Origin: Turritopsis dohrnii
Lineage: Eukaryota > Cnidaria > Hydrozoa > Anthoathecata > Oceaniidae
Length of the DNA stretch: 64,000 nucleotides
Direction of reading: 5' to 3'
NCBI GenBank assembly: GCA_027922465.2
Contig: BQMF02000605.1
Span: 158,081-222,080 of the forward strand
The notes beneath the pieces are model-generated. The model searched no databases, had not been told where the DNA came from, and was given only the letters and a program-made list of their open reading frames with translations. The translations under genes were made by a program, and so were the position numbers. Positions 10,670-22,900 of this stretch are shown here, in pieces; position 1 is the stretch's first letter; each line of letters opens with the position of its first letter.

Positions 10670-13600
10670 ATGCAAGACTTTATACCAAAACGATATATTT
10701 TAGCCATACTAGCTCATCTTGGAGTATTTATTATTTATGCACAGCGTGTAAATGTTTACACAATATTTATTGGAATAAAGAACACTTCATATATTGGCCA
10801 AAACCAAAATAACAGTATTTCAGGGATGCCTTCAAATGTAAGTACACAAATTATTTCTAGTTTTTTGGAGTTTTAATGTCCCACACAATGTTGTGATCCA
10901 TGCAATGTTGTCTATGAATTAGCCTCGGCCAACATTGTGCAATTCTGTCCAATATTGCATTCCCTGTTTGGCAAAGAGTATGAGCAAGAAGGGAAGCGAG
11001 GAGGAAAATTTGGAGTTCAGTTTATGGCTAGGGTTTAGATTAGTGGTTAGCCTTACTGTTTAAGAGTTAATGGTTATGGTTGGGGTTGGGGTTAGAGTTT
11101 TGGTAAGGGCTAGGGTTACATTTAGGCCAAAATTGGTTATGTCACCCTAACATTGCAAAATGTGTATTTCTGCCCAACATAACACCTTCACAACATTGGT
11201 TGGAACAGTAATTATGCATGCCTTCCTTCTGTTTTATATGTGTTGCTATTTTTATATTATGAATATGCATTTTTGTTTTTATTTGATATAAACTAGGCCC
11301 ATAAACAAACTGAAAGGTATTGTACTGTTATTACATTAAATTATTGCATGTACAATGTAAGGAAAGGAAAATGACTTTGGTAATACTTTATAAACCAATC
11401 CCTAACAACTAAAGACACAGTGCAAAAAGGGAGTATGACAAAAATGAGCAGTCTTTGTGTAAACCAGTCTGGTAAAAGTTTATTTCTTTTTATTCTAAGT
11501 ATATAAAGAGATCACCATTATGTACCAATTTTGAATTTCTTTGAGACACTGTATTGGTCTGGTGATATGGACATATTTTGTGAGGAAAATAAAAAAGAAT
11601 AAATAACTTCATCAGGTAATTCTTTTCAGCTTGGAACATTCAGTTGGAACAAAGATAAGCAAGGTACTTATTTATGTTCAATGATCTCAACTGACAATCA
11701 AAGTCATTTTGTGCACAATAAAAAAGTTTTTTTAGTATATGGATAAAAAAACCTAGCACAGTGCCAAGTTTTTTCATTTATATTCATTTAAAAGGTGAAT
11801 TTTAACATTTTATTTTATTTGGAATAGGAATTTCATTTGCTCTCATTTAAATTAAGTAAAACAGAGTATAGTCAAATAATTGTGTAGGATCATCATCAAG
11901 GATAGAAAATTTCATAGTTAAGTTATGTAACATTTTTTATCGTGTTAAAGTCATAAAAGAATTTTCTTTTCACGCATGGGCCTTTATAAAACCATCAGAG
12001 TGTCATCACTTTCACGTGTTCTATGCTGTACATTAATGGTGTTCTTCCCTTAAAAAAACCCTGATGATTGGTTGATTGATTGTAATTCATTGGTTGTAAA
12101 ACCAGTGGACAGGAGGTCCTAATCAAAAATCATCAGGGAATGCATTATCTATTTTTACGCATTCTTTAGTATAAGCTTAACGGATCTGTCTTGTTAGTAT
12201 TATCATGAACTCATTCCATCTCATGCACTAATTTCAAAGATTATGATAAAAGGTTAGTGCTTATTCTAAATGAGCAAAAACTATTAATGATTTACAACTA
12301 ATCAAAAATTAACAATTATTATATTAAGTAAAAAAAATGAATTTCATTTTTCCTTTCTCACCTTGATATTTAGCTACTCATTTTATTTATTGGGCACTCT
12401 CACAATGAAGAGAGAAGAGTTGATAAAGACTTGATAAAATTATGAATGAATGATACAATACATCAATCTCTTCATTAAATTGCAGCATTTCTTCTTCCTT
12501 TGTTAATTTAAAGAAAAACTTCATTAATAATTCTGAAGAAATAACAAGATTATCACTACTAAAAAGCTCTTATTGACCCAAAAAGGTTAAAGACAGTCTG
12601 GGAAAAAGCCTGTGATATCTTCGTGATGGCACAAACCAAATTGGTATCTCTGACTTGGTTTTGCTAACATGATCTGAATACTAATATTTATACCAATATT
12701 AATGATTTACACAGTAGTTAGTAAATAAACTAAATGTTTCCATTTCAGGACCTCTGTTAAATTCTTTTTACTATGGTTACATATTGACTCAATTACTTGG
12801 TGGATTTTGGTCAATCAAATATGGTGGGAAATGGGTCGCTGGACTCAGTATTCTCTTGACATCATTACTTTCTTTGTTTATTCCAACAGCTATTCATACA
12901 AGTTTTCACTTTGTTTTGATTCTTCGTTTCCTCGAAGGCTTAACACAGGTATGTACTGACAAATTGAAGTCTGTTTTAATAATAATGCAGGGCTTTATAA
13001 TAGCAACCAATATGTGACAGAGATCTAACACTTTCTTGTGTTCCAACTGACCATAATGTTATTTTATTGTAAAAGAAGTTTTTTAGATTTCTCTATATTG
13101 TTTGCTACTGTATATATATGTGACGGGAAAATCATAACAAGTTATAATTTCTGCTAAATTAATCAGTAAATTACTGATAAGAAAACAATACATTTAAGTC
13201 ATACTCTTTCAGTTTGGGTAAAGCACTCCGATTACTTCTTAAAATTTTTGTATCAAAACATTGTATTTTGATTAAAATACTTTCCTTTGAAAAAGTTTTT
13301 TTTTACATCGCTGCCACATCAATTTCATGCGTTAAAAATTTGTTCTAAAATTTTTGCAGTGTCATTGCGGATGGTTTCTTTTGGTAGTGGGTTCCCCCAT
13401 CTTGTGAATATAACATAAGTTTAGTTTTACCTTGACACACTAAACTTTTTAATTCAAATTGCGGATACGCGAGGTGTTTGGAATGCAAACCGATCGTCGT
13501 CGTCGTGAAGCCAAAAGATGTATACTTCGTGCATACATTTACATGAAATCAACACATGAAGCGAAAAATTCGTACCGTGCACGTCTTCGAGGTGCCAGCG

Positions 13601-16600
13601 CAGTAACCCACTTTAGATTTCAAAGTTTCTTGGATTTAAAAGAAATTAAAGATGAAAAAGATCGTAAAGAAGTTCTCAATATTTTGTGAACAGAGTGAAA
13701 GAGATAAGCTTTTGTTATATTTTTATTCTTGCTTTTGTTTTCTTTTATAAATGTCTGAGTGTTTGTTTTGTACACGTGTGGGTTGTATTGCTTTTTAAGC
13801 CCTCCTGGATTAACACAGCTCAGCTCAATGTCCTTCTCAGCTCCAACATCGAGATTGTTTGTCTACTGCATCACTTATATTTGATGTTTCTCTAGCTATT
13901 TAAATGAATTTGTATGCCATCATTTGATTTGGTTAGCCCGCAGTATAATTTATACTTTTTGTTTTAATTAACCTTTTATCGATGATATTAGTTTTTAACT
14001 TTTACTAATTACTACGAACAGCCTTCCTTCTCACCATGCACCATGGCAACTACAAATTCAAAACATTGCACAATCTGCATTTAACACATATTTCTGCTTT
14101 CAGTTATATATTCATGGTGCAGATTTGTGTAAGTTTCGATCATGTATTGTTCGTGATCGTTAACTTTTTATGTTTAAAATGTAGGAATTAGGGAGATCTA
14201 TACATACATATATCAAATGTTTAAAGCATATGATTTACGTAATTCATAATCACTCTTATATCTGAAAGATCAGAATTAATATTATTTTAATATTAATATT
14301 ATTCGTCCCCAAAGAAATGATGTTTTAGGTCTTTCAGATGAATTTTACGTCATTATATACATTACACCATTCCTTCATATGTATACAAAGTTTCACAATG
14401 CCGTGGAGTGTATATGATATTAGATTAGTGTCATAAATAATTCAATCTTTTTTCGAATTTTGTATAAAGAGTTTTGATATAATACTGGTCTTGAATATAT
14501 CAATTCGGGTCAAGAATGTTTGTAAATACAAAACATGGTACATGCCATATTGTCAAATAACTGGTAACTTATACCTTATAACTTATAATCAAACTAAAGC
14601 ACAAATATCTGATTTCAGTTATGTCGATTTCGGTATGGGTGCATTTTGCATCATCAAATCTATGTTTTCCTTTTCGCGGTTGTGATTTTGGAAGATTGGC
14701 ATCAAAATATCGAATTCAGAAATTCAGAATGTTCAGAGTAACATTAGAATAAGTTACGTGCATACGCATCATCCTTTAATATTATTTTTTTATGTTGATC
14801 TTCAAGTCAAGAAGACTTGTAAATAATAACGCGATTTGTAAATATGCAAAGCATTTCTTGTTTTGATATTGAAGTATTTTAAGTTATCGCTCCCAGGATA
14901 ACTTCTTGGTTTTATGGTAACTGAAGACGGCAAACAAATGCCACTGTAGATGCTGATAAAAACCAGTCATGTGTTTAAGTAGTTATTTTACAGGGTGATT
15001 TTAACAACAAAGGCATTTTTTGCTGTAAAATTTTCTCACAGATGTTCTCCGAGAAATTCACTGCAATTCCATGATCTGGAACTTTCAAGAAGATTCTAGC
15101 TCATACCATGTCACTAAAAGTTATTTTTATCTTATCAATATTACTGATTAAATAATCAGTATTAATGATTATTTATCAGAATTACTGATTGTTACTGATA
15201 AATTACTGATTAATTTTTCAGTATTATAACTTGTTATGATTTTCTCTCAAACTGTCACATTAGCAAATTTGTAATAGTTGATTTTATTATCTGATGATAA
15301 CTACGAAAAGCTTCATTATGTAAAATGAAATTGTTTTTATAGAATTGGTTTTTATATTCGATGTCTTGAATTTCGGCAAAGATTAATTTTTTAAGGTATT
15401 CCTAATTTCATAATTGATTTATTTAGGGTTTGACATTTCCTGCTCTTCATTCACTGATAGCAGTATGGTCACCACAAACAGAACGCTCCAGAATGTATGC
15501 ATGCACGTACTCTGGTATGCAAGTGTTTTTCAAATACTGTAAACCTAGATTTATCAGCTGTTGATATTTTAGACTTTTGATTGAACTTTTTTGGTATGCT
15601 TTTCAGGAATTTATTCGGGAATCATTGGTTCTTTGATAATATCTTCGTTTTTCTCCGATAGCCTTTTAATTGGAGGATGGCCATCTATATTTTATGCTTT
15701 TGGTAATGAATTTTTTTTTCATGAATTAAATTCATAATAAAAATGTATAATAAAGCTTAGTTTTCACTTGGAGTCTTGCATAGTGATAGGCAAGCTTTAG
15801 TGTGTGTCTTAGTATTGTGTGTATTGCTTTCCATTAAGTTATAATTTTCAATTATTCCTTCTCTCCTCTGCTGATAGTTGGGAGAAGGAATAATTAATGT
15901 ACTTTGCAATTGAATGTATGTAAGCTTGTGGGCTAAGGAGCAAACCAATTACCATTTCTTTTTAATCAGTCAAGGTACATTTGCAAAACAATTTTATCAT
16001 TTGCATTTATTTTTATCATTGCAACATTGTACTTTGTAAGGTATCTCATGAAAATATTTTAAATAATAGTTGAAGTAAATAAATGCAGTTTGCAATAGAT
16101 TAACACTTTCTTATGATTACACAATCCAATATGAGTATGCCAATCAATCATAATAACTAATAAATTAGTGTGTGCTTTGTTGTAACAAACTCTTTATAAC
16201 TTCTATACTTCTATATATTTCTAGGATTCCTTGGTTTCATTTGGTTCTTTTTTTGGGCCGTGTTTACTTACACCACCCCAGGAGAGCATCCAACTATGTC
16301 CGAGAGGGAAAAACTATTGCTATTGAGTGATAACAACAATCTTGGTAGACTTGCCGTAAGGCTGCATTCGAATTGTTTGTTTGTTCTTCTTGGAAAATTA
16401 AACTTTTTCGAACCAATTGGTAATTTTCAAAGAATTGAAATTGAATTAATATATTTTTGAATATTTTAAAGGACAATTAAATACACTGGTTACTATGGTG
16501 ACTTTTGTGTTCTGTAGTTCAAATGCTATTCTTATTGTTAATGCCAACATAGATATGAAAATATAAAACTGCAAGTGTTCATTTTTGCTCCTATGCTATC

Positions 16601-19136
16601 AACATAAAACCAAGACTCAATAATTATTTTCATGGATCCATTTTTCAGAATATTAAAATTCCATGGCTTGACATTCTCAAATCAGTCCCTGTTTGGGCGT
16701 GCGTATGTGGAATGTTTTGCAGCAGTTGGATATGGTATATTTTGTTTACTGATCTTCCAGCTTATTTCAATGATGTGTTGGCATTCAATATAAGAGAGGT
16801 ATATTACTTATTAAAGCATAGAATAAATATAAGCCAGGTGTTTATAAATGGCATCTTGTTTGAAGTTTTTATGAACCAATATGTGCAGCGCTCCGGGGTA
16901 TTTTGATAACAAACTGTAAAACATTGTAATATAATGTTATTCTTTTTTAATGTTACTATAACAATCTTTATTGATATTTCCTTTGTTTTTCTGCATTCCA
17001 AGATAATTCATATAAAGTTTCATGTTTTGTTGTCAAAATTCCCTGGAGTTTCACATACATAGTTTTTACACAAATATAGTTTTTAGATTTCATTATTTCT
17101 ATCATGGCAACTTGAACGAAAATTTTTGCTTTATTAAAAAAGTACTGAAAATTCACCAAAAATATGGAAAATCCAGGAAATTTCATTATTACCTCCAATG
17201 TCATTGTGTTCTGATAATATCTTTTAAATGAGAAAATACAGTAGTGAATAAGAGTAAACTTGGCTCTATGAATTAATTGACCATAGGCCCCTAATAGCAA
17301 AAAAAAATATGCAACGAAAGGTATAATGAGATATATGTGCATGATGTGATGAATGAAGTGCCTCAAATAACATAAATAAAACCACAATCACCTATCAGTC
17401 TAGTATGTGCAAGTTCTCTGCCCTAAAATCTGAGGTATACATTCGTGGTGGAGGCCCACATCAGTGGATAACACTGCCAGTTCCCCCCGGCCTCATTAAA
17501 ATAAATTAAAAAAAAAAAAAAAAGCATCTTCCACACAGCTATGTTCCCCCGAAAGTGACTACGACTGACATCAAGTATATTATGATGATGTTGAAGATAA
17601 TAATAATAATAATATGATATACAATACCAGTTTCTTTTTGAATTTTTATTTTTAAATGGTTTCTTATAGAACAAACTCTTATCATTAATTCCGTTCCTGG
17701 TTGGTTTCTTCATCACTTTGCTGACTGGATTTCTTGCAGATTTTATGCTCAAAAAATGCCTGGCAATTGGTTCTACTAGGAAATTAATGAATTGCTTAGG
17801 TAACTAATTATTTTCAAATGTTTTTCCATTGTCATCTTTGATTGTTATTATTTATGAATTGACTGAATTGTTAAAAGATTATCTGCACATTTCATTCACT
17901 TGTTCAATGATTATAAATGATTACAATTAGATTAACTATTTTTACTTGTTTTATTTCTTCTATCTATTTTCTTCTATCTATTTTCTTCTATTTATTTTAT
18001 TCTATTTATTTTCTTCTATTTATTTTATTTATTTTATTTGTTTATAGGTTGTTATCCTACCATTATCTTTCTCTTTCTTGCCAGCTACACTTATGTCAAC
18101 CAAACAAAACTTCCTACGACTTTCATGGGATTAGCAGTTGGAACATTAATGTTCAGTTCTGGAGGACACCCTGTGAATGTTATAGATATCAGTAGGAATT
18201 TCACTGGGATTATTGTGGCGATGTGTAATATAATTGGAACTATTACTGGTTGTCTTACACCTTTCATCACAAGTTACTTCATCAGTGATCATGTACGTAA
18301 TAAGTCTGCTAAATAGATGATATTACTCATAGCTTATTCATACTGCAGTCAGCGCTTGTTATCTTGAACTCTAAAGGAATAGTCTGAGATAACGAGTCAT
18401 ATTAATGTTTTAATCCATATTTTAATCTAGTTTCTTTCTAAGTGAGTTTTACGTACCACATCTGTTAAATTCAAAATAAGTTCATGGTTATTATTCACTT
18501 ATGTGCCCAACTTCTATGTTTCTAATAACTAAAATGCCTCTGTAAAGTTCATTAGACACCCCTTCTAGAAGATACGCTTAATAGATTAATGGCACTTATC
18601 AGGTAATAAATTTTGATGTAAGAATCTTTTTAGAGAATCTTTAAGTAAGTACCCACTCATGCAAATTCTGCTCCTTGTTAACTGCCCATTAAAAAAATCC
18701 AAGAATATCAAAATGATTTTAATACTTCAGTCTTCTTTAATAATGATAGATAAAACTCCCCTCTGGAGTATATTTATTACTTGAATATACTCAGGTAATA
18801 TTGCTATACGCAAAACTCCTTAATAAAAATTTAGCATTGTGTTATTCTAGAAGTTAAACAGTTCAAGAACTATATAACATTACATGTTCTTCACTTTTAC
18901 AGCCATCTCGTAGTGAGTATTGCAGAGTATTTGCCATAGCAGCATCAATCTCAGCTATTGGTGGCTTAGTCTATGTGATGACTGCTAGTGGAAAGCAACA
19001 ATACTGGGATTACATCAACAATGACCAGCCTGTTATACCTTCCGATCTTACGTCAGTGAATAGAGATGATATGAGCGACACTAGTGGTCATAATGAGCAT
19101 ACTTTCTTATTTAATATTCCTGATGTGATAGTTTAA
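10670..19136 (+). CDS. SLC17-type anion transporter, paralogue A (10 exons, divergent)
   Basis: Major-facilitator membrane carrier of the SLC17 (sialin/NPT/VGLUT) family, predicted 12 transmembrane segments, 491 aa. Exons: 10670-10837, 11630-11663, 12749-12948, 15427-15514, 15607-15702, 16225-16355, 16649-16798, 17670-17799, 18048-18292, 18903-19136; all junctions are GT-AG and the phases close exactly. Family marks are the PKRYI start, the YGYILTQ...KYGGK loop, RFLEGL, the [11 protein letters not shown]...ERSRM box and [12 protein letters not shown]. It is the most divergent of the four: RVNLSVAL of the paralogues reads [14 protein letters not shown] reads TQLLGG, and the glutamate ending exon 3 in C and D is Gln (Q134). 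The C-terminus lacks the DRLL-type motif of B-D. The frame is intact, so it is a gene rather than an obvious pseudogene. Substrate cannot be read from sequence. AATAAA follows at 19300. Confidence 0.88.
10884..11199. mobile_element. Degenerate foldback element in gene A intron 1
   Basis: The ends are loosely inverted (CACAATGTTGTGATCC on the left, TTCACAACATTGG on the right). The centre carries repeated GGTTAGGG/GGTTGGGG-like units, much as in the MITE at 1812-1955. No coding capacity. Boundaries are approximate. Confidence 0.4.
12059..12138. repeat. Short foldback repeat in gene A intron 2
   Basis: CCCTGATGATT at the left and AATCATCAGGG at the right are perfect inverted 11-mers, with partly matching inner arms, about 80 bases end to end. 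Probably a tiny MITE. Confidence 0.5.
13120..15258. mobile_element. ~2.1 kb terminal-inverted-repeat element in gene A intron 3
   Basis: The left end (GTGACGGGAAAATCATAACA, continuing AGTTATAAT...AATTAATCAGTAA) and right end (TTACTGATTAAT...ATTATAACTTG, then TTATGATTTTCTCTCAAACTGTCAC) are imperfect inverted repeats of about 70 bases. This defines a 2.14 kb insertion between exons 3 and 4 of gene A. No transposase is recognisable inside. One small frame at 13459-13689 is listed separately. The target duplication is unclear because the left flank is an (AT)n run. Confidence 0.6.
13459..13689 (+). CDS. Unrecognised small ORF inside the intron-3 TIR element
   Basis: A 76-aa frame, basic and arginine-rich near its start (DRRRREAKR), ends in KEVLNIL and starts with a non-ATG codon in this reading (first ATG is MQTDRRRR). 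I recognise no domain. Local base composition is less AT-rich than the rest of the intron, which suggests it was once coding, perhaps a scrap of the element's own protein. It could equally be a chance frame. Confidence 0.25.
   Translation: MRIREVFGMQTDRRRREAKRCILRAYIYMKSTHEAKNSYRARLRGASAVTHFRFQSFLDLKEIKDEKDRKEVLNIL
15851..15895. repeat. Perfect 13-bp hairpin in gene A intron 5
   Basis: ATTATTCCTTCTC and GAGAAGGAATAAT are exact inverted arms around an 18-20-base loop. Function unknown; it may be the tip of a small foldback repeat. Confidence 0.5.
17390..17523 (+). mobile_element. Retroposon 3' end with poly(A) in gene A intron 7
   Basis: A GC-richer patch (ACACTGCCAGTTCCCCCCGG) is followed by ATTAAAATAAATT and then a run of about 17-20 A ending at 17523. 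This is the form of a processed SINE or LINE 3' end. The 5' limit is not defined. Confidence 0.35.
17940..18047 (+). repeat. Pyrimidine-rich microsatellite abutting the exon-9 splice acceptor of gene A
   Basis: Repeats of TTCTTCTATTTATTTT-type units run straight into the acceptor TTTATAG|GT at 18047/18048, giving gene A an unusually long repetitive polypyrimidine tract. Confidence 0.7.
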
Positions 19137-19299
19137 TAAATATAGATAGTTAAGTAAGATAATTTTTTATGTATGGTAGTCAACAATGCTTGTGTAAAAT
19201 GTTTACAAGAGTTTCTATATCATAACAGGACCTATTGAACTGAGATTTCTTGCTGTAACATTTTTATGTTATCTGATTATCTTGAAAATAGGTATATGA

Positions 19300-19305
19300 A
19301 ATAAA
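19300..19305 (+). terminator. Polyadenylation signal AATAAA, gene A
   Basis: AATAAA about 165 bases past the gene A stop; another overlaps the stop itself (TTTAATAAATA). The downstream one is the better-placed candidate. Confidence 0.45.
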
Positions 19306-19925
19306 CGTTTTAACGGCACTGAAGTGCTCTAATTTTCAAATGCCATAAATGCTTCCCTGAAGAATAGAGAAAGATATCTGTTTCAGCTATGGTATTGATA
19401 GTGTATTGTATTATACTTATAGTGTATTATATTATATTTAAAACAGAAGTCAACAAATCTTTGTGGAAAATAGCTATGGTGTGCATCACAATTTTCTTCA
19501 ATGTTTATTCCCCTAACTGAAAAGTTATAAAAACATTTTCTTGCTTAAACGTATTATAATCCTGGAATCACATTTTATAATCCTGGATGTGAACCTGTGA
19601 ATTAGTAAGAGGATCCTTGAATCCTGATGTTATGGTTGTAGAAACTCCATTTAAATCAGTGGATTCTTACAAAACTATGAACTTAATCAATTTTTGAGCT
19701 GCATGTTTATTTGTATTAATACTTTGTGTGTTTCAGGATGTGATAGTTTTGTTTTGGTCAGTTCCATGTTTTTGTCTTATCAAGATTGGGCTTGATTTTC
19801 TTTGTTTTTTGAACCACTTTTCTCATTCGTGTTTTTTTTTTTCATGCAAATATATAATTTAAAATCACGCTCTTTACTTTACTTGGAAAGAACTATTTCT
19901 AATCATTATCTATAGATAAAATAGG
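19306..19925 (+). other. A-B intergenic spacer
   Basis: About 600 bases between the gene A poly(A) signal and the gene B start codon. It is T-rich toward the right, with no gene, and presumably holds the gene B promoter and 5' UTR. Confidence 0.45.
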
Positions 19926-22900
19926 ATGTTTTACATTCCAAAGAGACACATATTGACAATGTTGGCACACTTTGGATTTTTCGTATGTTATGTCCTGCGA
20001 ATCAACCTCAGTGTAGCACTTGTTGCTATGGTGAATTCCACTTACGCTGAAGCTAGAAAAGTTGATCCTGAATGTAAACATGGCAATAAAACTCATATTC
20101 CTTATAATGTAAGTTATCTTCAAGAGATTCCATGTCTAATGCAGCCAAACATTTGTAATTCTAGACAGCAAGGGAATCATGACTCTCTATATGTTTCCTT
20201 TACTGAGCTGTTGTGACCAATCTAAAGATTAAGGTGGTTTATCTCAAAAGCATGTTACTTACCTTATTACCAATACAACATTAGGGTGGTGAGTTCAACT
20301 GGAACCAAAACCAGCAAGGTGAGATTATCGTAGCGTTTATAAATATCTGCCTTCTTTTGAGACAAAAAAGTAATATGTTCAAAAAAGCTATAAACATACA
20401 AGTTTGGAGTTATTGTTTTGTATAGGGAAGGCACAGTAAAGAAACTTTTTAGCAACCATAGTTGATCTTTTCCATTATGAATATAACATAAAGAGAGTGT
20501 TCAACGAGTAATAAAACAAGGAGCCTCAATAATTTAGTTTACGTTCTTGATTAGCTTAGAGTTTGAAACTAACTTGCTGGAAACTAAGCTAGTTAAGCTT
20601 AAATAATAGTTTTATGTCTTCGCTAGTAATTATTCACTCCCATATGATAGAGCACTCTTCAATACAACATTCACTCACTGTTTTTAACTAAACTTGGCAT
20701 TCTTTTGATAAGTTATGATCTTATTGGTTCTTAAAATAGTTGATGTTTTTGCAACTTATACATTATTCAAATCTACAATAATATCAGTTTGTTATTAATC
20801 GTTTGAGCCACAAACTTTTCAAACTAAAAATGTAATATTTTCATTTGCAACATGTTATCTTTAGGATTGGTGCTAAGTTCTTTTTTTTATGGCTATATAC
20901 TAACCCAAGTTCCTGGAGGCTGGTGGGCTAGTAAATATGGTGGAAAACGTATATTTACACTTGGCGTTGCTGGAACAACATTTTTTACCCTTGTGACTCC
21001 AATAGCCGCTCGTACCTCTCTCTATTTGTTGGTGGCTGCAAGAGTCCTTGAAGGTATTTCTCAGGTAAATGTTTTTGTAAGGAACAATAAAACTAAATGC
21101 TACATTAAAAATAATGAGTCAATCTTTTTGTATTTATAGCATTATTCATGTCATAATTTATGCGTTATTTTTGATATTATAATTTTGTTTAGTGTTAAGC
21201 TATGGCAACACAATGGTTTTTTTTCAAGCAACATGTTGCATTGCATGCACACGATTAAAGTCCCATATATCTCCTGTAGTGAAAATCTTTTTGCAATGCA
21301 GCAATAGATGCCCCTGGGGATAAAAAGTCCCCTGCAACAAAGTAGAAAATAACTAATATTCAATATTAATATATTTTGTTGCAGGGACAACTAGGTCCTA
21401 ATTAAAATGGTATTAGGTGAAAATTGAAGACTTGCCATCCAAGTACAAAGTATCAATCATAAAATAACTGATCACACAGGCCACCAGTTTGTTTTTAAAA
21501 TATCTGTCTAAAATGGAAGTGACCAGAAGTCTGTTTGTTTAAATTTTTATATTCCTTATAATGAAACACCTCCCCCCATGTATTTCTGATTGGTATCTAA
21601 ACCAAATTATAAAATACATATTTCTGATGCTCTTAAGTATTCTCTAATGTATGAAATAATAAAAGAAGTTTTTTGACCTCACATACCCTTTTAAGAAGCA
21701 CTCAATGATTTTCCTTGAGAAATCAGGTCTTTGGACTTTCTATTATTCCACTTGATATAAAGCTGTTCATCAACATCTTTTTTTATTCAATTGCATTATA
21801 GGGTGTGACTGTCCCTGCAATGCATGCTATGATTGGTGTATGGTCACCTGTTTCCGAGCGTTCCAGAATGTCTGTTCTTTCATATGCAGGTAGGATGTTA
21901 GACGTTTCATTTTATTTTTGAAAGATCTTGCAGTGATTAACTTAAAAGCACAACTATTTAAGAAAACTATTATGTTGACAATTTCAGGCATGTATTCAGG
22001 AACGATTTTCACACTACCTGTTTCTGGTTTGCTGGCTAACTCGGGAGTATTTGGTGGATGGCCATCTGTTTTTTATGTGTTAGGTATGAATTCAAAAATG
22101 CATTTTGTCTGCAATACATCATGCCATTAAATAACATACCCATTGTCATCACAAAGTACACACCCTCTGAACCAAGGGTTACGGTGGAGAGTCAGCAAAT
22201 GTCATGAAAACGATTAATTCGTTGACGAACCACTTCATCAAGCTAGATTTGTTTTGTTTTGCTTTGTTGTTTTTTGCATATTTTATTATTTTGCATATTA
22301 TTTTGCATGTTGTTTGCAAGTTTAAGTCACACCACATTATATAAAAATATAAAACGTAGATAATGAGTGAGTTGCGAGAGTTGGCGAATTCACAAGAAAG
22401 CTGCCATCTTGTTATTTAACAGCTGACCATATGGCCTACCAGGAATTTTTCCTTTAACATTGTGCATCAAACTTACTTTTTCATTACTCACAACATTACT
22501 ATTTGAAGTTTGCATTACTACCCATTGGAATAGACGTAATATTATAAATACTATTTGATATGGAATCAAATATCTTTCATTTACAATGCAAGATCTTAAG
22601 TTGAACTTTCTTCTTTTAGGTATCTTTGGCTTTCTTTGGATTATCTTATGGAACTACTTTGTGGCAGATTCTCCTGATCAACACTCTACAATCTCAGACC
22701 AAGAAAAGAAATATATAACGAAGGACTTGGTCAAAACTGAAAGAAAGAGTCCGGTAAAATATGTGTTTCTACTTTGTGATAGAATTAGCTTAACTATGTC
22801 AATTTTTTTAACTGTTAATGTCCGTTTATGAGCACCTTTTATTGTTTGAATGTTTAAGGACAGTTTAAGATTCTGTATACAGTTTGTAAATGTGTATAAA

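Noticed and set aside
17423..17752. 109-codon minus-strand frame over gene A exon 8
   Set aside because: It spans an A-tail and an ATA microsatellite and overlaps exon 8 in antisense, so it is a composite artefact.
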